Assembly (NCBI GenBank): GCA_018907035.1
Contig: JACCIC010000287.1
Location: 1-64,000 of the forward strand
Source: Sycobia sp. Sy_11
Taxonomy: Eukaryota > Arthropoda > Insecta > Hymenoptera > Epichrysomallidae
DNA: 64,000 bases
Direction of reading: 5' to 3'
Made by a program: the position numbers and the translations under genes. This document shows, in pieces, positions 55,823-64,000 of this stretch (the stretch's first letter is position 1; every line of letters begins with the position of its first letter). The notes below the pieces were generated by a model. The model saw nothing but the letters and a program-made list of their open reading frames with translations. It searched no databases and was not told the origin of the DNA.

Positions 55823-55950
55823 ATAAACCTTATATTCTAATCTATATATACTCATCCCCACCACCAAATTTAGTAAATTAAATATAAATTCCCCCTCTAC
55901 ACAAATTGTCCAAAAACCAATCAATTTCATAAGGAATGATAAACACTGTC

Positions 55951-57021
55951 CTATCTACCAGACTCTAACATTAAATTCACATTATTTCGATTACTGGAAA
56001 TGTGAATACTTTCAATACTCTCCCGTTTATACTTATTATTAATACCATGTTCCAAAATATCCACATTCACAAAATCAAAAGAATGTAAAAACTTTAAATA
56101 ATGCTCTTTTAAACCGTAAGTAATATGTGAGTTACGTAAACTATATTTATGCTCATAAATTCTCTTTTTTAAATATCTACCTGTTTGTCCAATATAGTAT
56201 TTATCACAATCCATGCAATTAATCTTGTAAACAACTCCTGATTTTAAGCATAAATCATCCTTATCTTTGCAATTATTAAACGATCTATTCAAATTATTGC
56301 TATTTTTAAAGAAAGTTTGAAAGTTATATTTCCGAAAATTTCTTTTTATTCTTTCAGACAATCCTCGAACATATGGCAAGACAATAATTTTACCTCCGTT
56401 AACATCAATTCCTGCAGTATGTCTATTTTCGGTATTATAAATGTCAAACAATTTCTCAGCAATTAATCTATTAATAAATTGAATTGGATAACCATTATTA
56501 ATGAAAGTCTCTCTTACTATCTGTAAATTATTTTGTCTAAAATCTTTATGTGACAATTTAATTGCTCTGTCAATGACACCTTTCAATGTTCCAATTTTGT
56601 TTCCGAATTGGTGGTGTGAATTAAAATCTAAAAACCTACCTGACCAAGTAGGCTTTCTGTACCAATTAAGTTTTACCTTATTATTACTACATCTAATTAC
56701 ATTAATGTCCAGAAAACTTAATTGACTATTAACTTCAACCTCCCTTGTAAATTTAATTCTGTCATGTACAGAATTGAAAACATCCACCATTTCATCCACA
56801 AAAACTTCTGGAACAATTGTAAAGATATCATCAACATATCTCTTAAATATCATTGGTTCAAAAAGCAATTTTGACAAGGCTATACTTTTCAACTTTTCCA
56901 TAACGAAATTAGCTATAACCGGTGACAAAGGCGACCCCATTGAACATCCGTATTTTTGTTCATAAAATTTATTATCAAATGAAAAAATTGTGTTATTAAA
57001 AACCAAATAATTTGTCGTCAC
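55951..57021 (-). pseudogene. Penelope-like reverse transcriptase/GIY-YIG endonuclease, 5'-truncated
   Basis: The open frame has 356 codons, about half the family length, and lacks an ATG start. RT motifs are GCSMGSPLSPVIANFVME (residues 25-42) and the catalytic RYVDDIF (about 62). WYRKPTWSGRFLDFNSHHQ follows. The C-terminus is a GIY-YIG nuclease: a Cys-rich lead-in (VYKINCMDCDKYYIGQTGR, about 268-286) and then RIYEHKYSLRN. The open frame suggests recent truncation. Confidence 0.9.
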
Positions 57022-57071
57022 AAACTATATTCAGTATGATTTGGCATATAAAACCATTTTATAAGAGACAG

Positions 57072-57073
<2 letters not shown>

Positions 57074-57130
<57 letters not shown>

Positions 57131-57136
57131 GAGAGA
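57074..57136 (+). repeat. (GA)n microsatellite
   Basis: About 30 GA dinucleotides lie just upstream (minus sense) of the truncated Penelope-like ORF. Confidence 0.95.
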
Positions 57137-57304
57137 CAAATGATATCCATAAGGCCCGAAAGTAGTGTCAGATTAACCTGAAGAACAAAAAGGGTAATAC
57201 CGACTAACGTTACTCCTTCTTTAGGATATGAATGCCTACGTTGGATATGGACATTCGTTTGAACCGTCCTGGTATTAATACTTTAAACGGACTACTATGA
57301 CTTG

Positions 57305-57558
57305 ATGTTCGTGATTTAAACTACCACGTAGTGGCCGCTGGTGAAACTGATTGTTAAAACCATTACTTATTTTATTGATGAAAGAAAAATGATTTTCAAT
57401 AAAAAACATAGCCTATGTCCTTCCCAAGATAATATAGAATCTATATGTCCAATTTCAGAACAATCGGTTCAGTAGTTTTTTTCGGTTATCGTGTACAAAC
57501 ATAAAGACGATTTGTCTTTATAAATTAGTATGATATGATGATATGATATGATATGATA

Positions 57559-57560
<2 letters not shown>
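57305..57560 (+). mobile_element. Retroposon-like repeat copy 2 with (TGATA)n tail
   Basis: This is the counterpart of 31524-31930 in opposite orientation. The body is at 57305-57525 and the atgatatgat-type tail at 57526-57562 runs into (TA)n. Confidence 0.6.
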
Positions 57561-57593
<33 letters not shown>

Positions 57594-57596
<3 letters not shown>

Positions 57597-58017
57597 GAAT
57601 CAAGGAAAGGAAGGATTCAGGTTATTAAATATATGTAGACCAGAATTATATTATAAATAAAATATTATATTTATTGAACGATGAACGAAATAGTTTGTTA
57701 TCTTCTGGTCAATCTTCTTATTACGACGGGAGCAACCTTCTGAGTCCCATTCGGTACTGCGTCTCGATATTTATGCTGCACGGTCAGTTACCCTCTCCTC
57801 TCCGCTGCTGGCCAATCGACGGCCGGTGGCCTCGCTGTGCTATTCCATTGGCGCGGCGGTGCTCGGTAGCGGGCGGCGCGGAAGCTTCTTGATAAATTTA
57901 GTCTCTCTCTCTCTCTCTTACTCTCTAATGCGCTGGGGATTTCCCATGCAGTGGAGTCTGGGGAGCAGGTGTAGATATTCTGTCGGCGTCAATGCGCAGC
58001 CTCTCCGCTTGCATCCC

Positions 58018-58021
<4 letters not shown>
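57594..58021. mobile_element. Candidate solo LTR 2
   Basis: This 428-bp, GC-richer block runs tgggaatcaagg … gcatccccaca between two (TA)n tracts. Reversed, it starts tgtgggg and ends ttgattccca. It has a (CT)n at 57900-57920 and an AT-rich portion with aataaa. Short frames inside are not supported as genes. Confidence 0.35.
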
Positions 58022-58075
<54 letters not shown>

Positions 58076-58217
58076 TATAATATGTTAATAAATCACGGAT
58101 GTTGAACGTTCGAAGAGAATTTGCTAACGTGTTATCAAAATTTTCGATAATATATTATTTATAGTATTATACATTTGACTGTAATAGTGGAAATATATTT
58201 GTCAATCCAGTTAACTC

Positions 58218-58279
<62 letters not shown>

Positions 58280-58924
58280 GATACACCATCGGATATAAAG
58301 GTAATTAAATAACATCAATTAGCTATTAGTTTCACAAAAAAGTTTCAGTTCAGCAAAAACACGTCAGGCATTAATAGACTCGAATTCCTATACAAAGCGC
58401 TGGAGAGAAAAATTTGATCAGTGTTATAACTTATCTTGTGTAAAATTTTAAAATTACTTTATTTTAAAATTACTTTATACGTTAGTATAAAATAAGGCAA
58501 GTATTATGTGTATTATATTTCCTAATCTGTAAAACCTTTTCTCTATAATTATATTTAAAAAAATAAAAATGTTTCCTAATTATATTTCATAGTCAATTTC
58601 ACATAAATATAGAATTCTTAAAAAAAACGTGAAATCTCTTCAAAATTACTTTATATAAAATAAGACGACTATGGTGTATTGGATATTCTAATCGTATACA
58701 GTCAGTCAAGGAAAAGCGTGGTCGACTTTACTGACAGGTAATAAAAGATTTAACTCTAATTCTTTCGCGAGCCGATAGAGAAAAGCTTTGTCCTTGTTGC
58801 ATTATCAATGAAGATTCAGTTGTCGTTGATCTTGTAAAAGAGAATCATGTTGAACGCCATGAATGTCAAGTAGGCGTCGTGCGACGAGGCTGTGTTCCTT
58901 TGCATCCACCCGAAAGTTCCCAAA

Positions 58925-59322
58925 ATGTCTCAATCAGCGGCTGCTAAATATATGAGAAAGTCGAAGGCATTTGTACAGAAGTGGGTACAGTGATATAAAG
59001 TGGCTAAAAATATCGATGTTTTATCAGAACGTGCCTCGATAGGAAAAGTGGACAAAAACGATGAAGAAAATATAGTGAATCTGATTTCGCGGAATCCTCC
59101 TTGAACACTGCGGCAAGGACAAGTAAAATTAATGGCAAAAAGGTTAGATATATCCTATGAAACTATCCGAATCCATCTTCGTACTCATGGGATGAAACAG
59201 CGCAACACAATGAAGAAGCCTCTGTTGACTGCAAAATATATGACAAAGCGACTCGCTTGGGCGTATGAGAATATTGATAGAGAATTTGAAAATGTCATTT
59301 TTACTGATGAATATTCTATATA
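58925..59322 (+). pseudogene. Tc1-like transposase, N-terminal half
   Basis: It starts MSQSAAAKYMRKSKAFVQKWV (first helix-turn-helix). Stops interrupt it near 58992 and 59101. It then continues RLDISYETIRIHLRTHG (second helix-turn-helix) and VIFTDE, which holds the first catalytic Asp, before the frame ends at the insertion boundary. Confidence 0.75.
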
Positions 59323-59358
59323 GGCACGTTGTGTCCTCACGTGAGCAGGGTCAACTTT

Positions 59359-61305
59359 TTTTTTATTAAAGATGCTTTATTCAAGAAAAAATTATATACA
59401 TATACACAGTGGTAAAAAGACATAACAAAAACCAAAATTACATAAATTTCGCTTATAAAATGGTGGTATATTATTATTATTATTATTATTTATTTAGTTT
59501 AAGGAGTTGGGCCTTCCCAGCCTCCGGACGCATGGGTAAATCCTTCGCGTCGCTCCCTTAACCAACAGCCGCTATAAACGGCAGCTCTCCTAGAATGAAA
59601 TTATTTCGGTCGTCATGCTGGATTTAATTTCCTCAACCTCCAAGTAGGCAGCCCCAAAAGGTTGCCGCCTTTTCTCAGATATATTTGGATAGTAGCACAG
59701 AAGATATTCGGGGGGTTTATCCTCCGCGTAGCAAAACCGGCAGAAGAGGTCTCTCACGAGACCCATTCTGCACATGTGGGCATTAGTCTTACCGTGACCT
59801 GTGAGGATCTTGATGAGCATTTTTGCCTTTCTTCTATTGAGGCCAAGGATAACTCTGGTCCAATCTTTTATATTATTTGTGGACGTGAAGGCTTTAATCT
59901 GCCTGCACTTTCCAATTGTTTCCCATAGTCGGCTATTTTCTTCCGTTATCCACCTCTCTATCTCCCCCTTGATGAGGGTATTACAGAGTCCTACAGCCGG
60001 CTCAGGGCCGCCATAGGGAGTTCTAGCTCCCATTTTGGCAAGGTCATCTGCTACCATGTTCCCTTTAATTCCACAATGGCCCGGTACCCATAGTAGCGTG
60101 ACCCTTGTCTTATTCGGCAGCCTATTAAGGGCCTCGTAACAGTCCTTGACTAGATTGGATCTAGTTGTGTAACTGCTTAAAGCTTGCAATCCGCCTTTAC
60201 TGTCTGAGCAGAGGTATATGTGGGTGTCGAGGGCCGCTTCCGCAGCCATCTCAGCTGGCCGCAGAATTGCCACTAGCTCGGCTTGAAAAACGGTAGGGTA
60301 CTTCCCCAAAGGAAAATTTGTATCCTTTCCGTTACTTCTTTGGTACACGAAATTGTGAGAACATTTTCGAGGTGATGGTTGTCTCCGGGTACTTTTCATG
60401 CACCACGACACATGTAAGGGGGTTTGACCTTTGGGCAGCTGTGATAATTCCGGCACCCGCTAGCCTTCCTCCCTGGGGGGGGGCAGGGTTCCTTTAGTGT
60501 CACTACCGCCACTTCCCTCCTTATGCTTTTTAGCAATACCAGATGTCGAATGCGGAGTCTTGCCAGATCCCTGTCGTCTTTTCATCCCTATCTTAGTCTA
60601 TGTGGTACGCCCCGGGGTGCCGGTCCCGCTAGCATTTTTCTGCCGGGCCAACTTCCTCCTGACCGAGACACACAGCTTCTTTTTCTTGGGGGCAGTAACT
60701 CCTTCTGAGGTCCTCGGGGGCATTACATCCTCCCGGGCCTCGTCTTCTATATTTTTCTGTTCAACTTCCATAAAAGTCCCACGAGTAGCTAGGGAAATAA
60801 AAGTCCGCCGACACAGAGCCCCGCGTGTGTCGGTAAGGCTATATACTCGGGAAGGTCGCCCCGTGTTCCCGAGGCATCGTTTGCGACCGCTACTAACCCA
60901 GCGGCCAAGTCGGTACCGTTCAGCACGATAGCTCCCACCTTGGGTTTGGGTGTTGGATATAATACCCATTGCGCCTCCTTCCGGACGCAATGGGGGGTTG
61001 CCCTTAGCCTCTGGGGTATCCGCCTGGCTGTTCTCGAGAATCCCAAGGCCCAGCTCCGGCTGCGAGAGAGATCTACGCGGGTTCCTTATTCAAGGACCCC
61101 ACCGGAGTGGTTACTCTGGCGCCCGAGAGGTGGTTTGCCGCATCAGCACCTTTTCACCACCCAGCCCGCTCTGGGGCAGGGCCGCACCCTCCCAGACCAT
61201 TGCCGGGTCAGCCGATAAGATCCCCAGACGAACCTCCACACCGGCCTACAAGAGGCACGCGACAAGGTGTCAACCCCTGGTGGAAGAAATGGTGGTAAGG
61301 ACCAC
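59359..61305 (-). mobile_element. Internally deleted non-LTR retrotransposon with RNase H (I/Outcast-like)
   Basis: On the minus strand it runs from a GC-rich 5' part (61305 to about 60490) directly into an RNase H-bearing C-terminal part of ORF2. It ends in an A-rich tail at 59359-59368. RT and endonuclease are absent, so the middle was deleted. It lies in the Tc1-like transposon beside the Jockey fragment. Confidence 0.6.
59590..60456 (-). pseudogene. RNase H and C-terminal region of non-LTR ORF2
   Basis: This open frame has 288 codons. RNase H landmarks are a Glu in VFQAELVAILRPAE (about 58), Asp in LCSDSKGGLQALSS (about 84) and VTLLWVPGHCGIKGNMVADDLA (about 120-141). A Cys/His cluster follows (HMCRMGLVRDLFCRFC), as in ORF2 C-termini. 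RT is missing. Confidence 0.8.
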
Positions 61306-62341
61306 ACTCGTTACAATAAGTTTTTACAATTGTGATGTCGCATACAAAGTTACTTACACAATAGTAGCGTATATAACACTTCATGTTATGTATTTGATTG
61401 TGACACTAAGAAAAATTTAACTGTATGACAGTGGTGGAAAAAACTAGCTATATTATGATAACATATCATGAGGAGAGAGAAGAAAGAAAAAAAGAAGAAC
61501 AACGAAGCCGGGAGACAAACGACTCCCTGGGAATACCGCACTTAAGATTCATATGCTTTTAATCGTATTTGAAATTAAGCATATTTTTAATGTCCCTAGC
61601 TGTCAAGTCCGTTGAAAACCTTAGCATTGTGTTGTATACGTATTTATAGAATCTTTTGTTGCTATTTCTTCTAGAGATATGGTGTAGCACAAGCGTGCCA
61701 TAAGTTACAAATATATTGTTTTCATCGAGGAATTTCAATTCGTTTACAGATGCAAAACCTCCGTTAATTCCTACTAGTGATCTGAAATTGTCATTTTCGT
61801 GAATTTTTTGAATCAGATGGTTGTCTATATTAGCAAGTGATTTTACATAGTTTTTTATTAATTTAATAATGAAAATGTCAATTCTGATAATTTGTGCTTT
61901 TTTATATAGTCTTACATTAGATATTCATTTTTTATGTTTATCGGCGTAGTCTCTATAGAGATTTAAGCAACACCTTAAGAGTTTTCTTTCGAACATTTTT
62001 ATTTTTTACATAAGATTTGGATTAATATTAAACCAATTGGGGCAGGAATACGTGATTATTGGCCTTACTAAACTGAGGTATGAAATAATTTTTGCTTTTT
62101 GTTCTAGGGGGGAGTAAAATATATTATGTAATTTTTTTAGAATATTATTCGCTTTAATTAATTGTCTATTAACGTGTACATTGAATCGAAGTAAGTCGTC
62201 TAGGTATACTTCGAGGTATCTTATAGTTCTTTTATGCGGTATGCCCGTGCTATTGTCGAGCCTGATCAACTTCAACCAATAGGTTTGCTCAGCGCATCGT
62301 AAAACGCGGAATAAAGATGCATCTTTGGGGCTAGTTGTCAA
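61306..62341 (-). mobile_element. Jockey-clade non-LTR retrotransposon, 5'-truncated
   Basis: The frame 62341-62006 holds the end of the RT domain (RYLEVYLDDLLRFNVHVNRQL, then SLVRPIITYSCPNWFN). The downstream region to about 61580 continues the ORF2 C-terminus in broken frames and is followed by a 3' UTR. It lacks the catalytic part of RT and the endonuclease. Confidence 0.75.
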
Positions 62342-62560
62342 AGCAAGAGGACAACGATCTTAAACACCGTAGCTAGCTCTGTACTGAGTGGAAAACTTAA
62401 TCTGACATCGTTACATTGGATTGGCCGTCGCAGTCGCTCGATGCCAACCCTAGTGAAAATGTGTGGGAATATATTAAACAGAAACTTCGTGAAAGGCGCA
62501 CCCACACTTTGAAGCAGTTGTCTTACCAAATTCATCGGATCTGGAGATGATAGCCACTAG
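62342..62560 (+). pseudogene. Tc1-like transposase, C-terminal half
   Basis: The second catalytic motif appears as QEDNDLKH, then two stops. DWPSQSLDANPSENVWEYIK follows, carrying the third catalytic position region (Asn-Pro-x-Glu), then a tail to a stop near 62550. Confidence 0.7.
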
Positions 62561-62747
62561 AATACGCCGTCAAATTAGTAGAAAGAATGCCTCAGAGATG
62601 CCAGGCAATTCTCGATGCCGGTGGTCACTGGACACATTATTGACCGAATTGCATCATCGTTTGTAATGTATACAATGTATATGAAAGTTTAATCAAATAA
62701 ATTTTTTTATAAATTAACACGACTACGCTCTTGCTTGACAGATTGTA

Positions 62748-63646
62748 AGTAAACATCATAGTGATCTTAGAAGTAATAGATGACAACAAATAGAAGATAA
62801 TGAAATAAATTGATATAAAACATTACTGAAGTCATCGTTTTTTTAACTGGACTAACCGATACATGTTTGAAATATTCAAGTAATGATATAGGAAGTTGAT
62901 ACAGCTAGTAGATTATGTTTTAGTAGATTAGTAACATATAATGTAGTCGATTTAAGTTTCTTTGATAAAATGAAGAAATTATGTTGATAAAAATATATAA
63001 AATTATTCAATGTCTTTTTCAAAGATTCGTAAATATTCAATCTAGAGTTAATTAATTTTAAAACATTCAACGAACTGGGAACTATAATTTATTTTACATA
63101 GTGTTCAGTAAAAGTACTATTCCTTAATATTTTTTAACCATTTAAATTACCATAAACTTTTCAAAGCCGAGTCTGCAATTGGATAGCAAAATAATGTTGA
63201 AATTATATTTTCATAGTACTGTATTCCCATGTTATAATGAGTGTATAGGTACACTTTTAATCAGCTACTTTTTTATTGATTAATAATAATAAGTAATCAT
63301 TTCGAAACTTACACGAATTGGTACTCATACATATTTACACGGTACTCATACTTGATTACGTAAACATTGATTTCAATGCTTTCTTTTGTTGAAATTAGAA
63401 ACAATTGAATATAATTCTGAAATTTCATTTTATTACTAACTTAAACTATAACTTTTTTTTAAGAATAAAGAATATTTATGTATCACTGTGAAGTCGAATT
63501 AGGAAAACATATCATTTATATAAATACAATAGATTATAGAGAGAGCCTTTAAATGATTAGGATGTCCCATATACCAAAATCATCATTTCAATTTTACGAG
63601 TAATTAAAACGTTTTCAATTTATTGCCATAATCTTTCTTCGAGGAA

Positions 63647-63690
<44 letters not shown>

Positions 63691-64000
63691 CCGGGAGGAA
63701 AGGAAGGTCCAAATGTATTCCCTTTTCCCGGCCTTGTGCTTCTCTGCATATCTCATCCCGTCCCCTCCCTCTTTTGTACCGGCTGACCGTCTCATGTTGT
63801 CAATTCTTTCACTTACTTATTTCCAACCTTCCGCCCCCCTCCGTAGCAACCTGATGGTGCATATAGTGTGTTAGCGTGTTTCTTTTTTGCGCCCCTTCTC
63901 TTGTTCAACACCCGCAGTAGCTGGATTTTGTCAGGTACAAATATAAATTTTAACACAATTGCATATATCTATGGGATGGAGGATAGTAAAGATTTTCGGT
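62748..64000. other. AT-rich end of window, no supported gene
   Basis: It contains the second copy of a dispersed repeat (62975-63245) and (TA)n at 63650-63688. A GC-richer segment follows at 63690-63930, whose minus-strand 63-codon frame runs into the TA tract and is not credible. Confidence 0.5.
62975..63245 (+). repeat. Dispersed repeat, copy 2
   Basis: It is collinear with 35640-35915 in the same orientation, with roughly 80% similarity by eye. The ends are not defined. Confidence 0.6.

Larger units (their letters stand above)
55416..57040 (-). mobile_element. 5'-truncated Penelope-like element
   Basis: The minus strand carries RT and GIY-YIG coding sequence, then a 3' region with a hammerhead-like motif, a gtctgactgtc inverted/direct repeat pair (about 55645 and 55740), an (aataaaaata)n tract and the terminus …gactgtaagaccaataaaaa. 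The same terminus recurs in the palindrome arms. The 5' end is lost near 57030. Confidence 0.85.
58697..62747 (+). mobile_element. Tc1-like transposon interrupted by two nested retrotransposons
   Basis: Imperfect terminal repeats are visible: cagtcagtcaaggaaaagcg at the left and the reverse complement of caatctgtcaagcaagagcg at the right. The transposase is split, with its N-terminal part at 58925-59330 and its C-terminal part at 62342-62560. The intervening 3 kb is retrotransposon sequence. Confidence 0.75.

Overview
The window is AT-rich animal DNA without a recognisable host gene. It is packed with (TA)n microsatellites and transposable elements of arthropod type: an insect-style Polinton/Maverick, Ty3/gypsy, BEL/Pao, Penelope-like, mariner, Tc1-like, Jockey and another non-LTR element. 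Together these suggest an insect, plausibly a hymenopteran such as an ant. That assignment is inference from element style, since no host marker gene is visible. The window looks like heterochromatic or intergenic sequence.

Region 1 (1 to about 29660) is a giant imperfect palindrome. A left arm (1-6750) and its inverted copy (7010-7638, continuing at 24732 to about 29660) face each other across a 260-bp low-complexity spacer. A 17,087-bp Polinton (7639-24725) sits inside the right arm, with a perfect 6-bp target duplication (aacaaa). The unoccupied version of the target survives in the left arm at 6139-6144. The arms also share Penelope-like termini and exon-like islands, so those elements predate the duplication and the Polinton postdates it.

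The Polinton has 357-bp terminal inverted repeats. Left to right it carries a double-jelly-roll major capsid gene (-), minor capsid gene (-), adenovirus-type protease (-), phospholipase-A2-like protein (-), FtsK/HerA packaging ATPase (+), a DUF8207-type protein (+), a small GPPG protein (+), chromodomain integrase (+), a small possibly ssDNA-binding protein (-), protein-primed DNA polymerase B with one 79-nt intron (-), a two-exon exonuclease-like gene (+), and an unrecognised two-exon gene with a Ser/Arg-rich tail (-). The modules cover replication, integration, packaging and virion formation. Capsid, polymerase, integrase and the DUF8207 gene each carry stops or frameshifts, so this copy is probably dead although otherwise nearly complete.

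Region 2 (29660-45490) holds microsatellites, a retroposon-like repeat with a (TGATA)n tail, three mariner copies (one complete, 36674-37950, all with broken transposase), an in-frame minisatellite, and a decayed BEL/Pao pol (about 41420-44440).

Region 3 (45494-54019) is a young, complete Ty3/gypsy retrotransposon on the minus strand. It has two 708-bp LTRs that look identical, a gcat target duplication, gag with a zinc knuckle, and an intact 1358-residue pol. Between RNase H and integrase, pol carries a segment that reads like a macro (ADP-ribose-binding) domain, the most unusual protein-level observation here.

Region 4 (54056-64000) holds two candidate solo LTRs, a 5'-truncated Penelope-like element with RT, GIY-YIG and a hammerhead-like motif, and a Tc1-like transposon split by two nested non-LTR retrotransposons.
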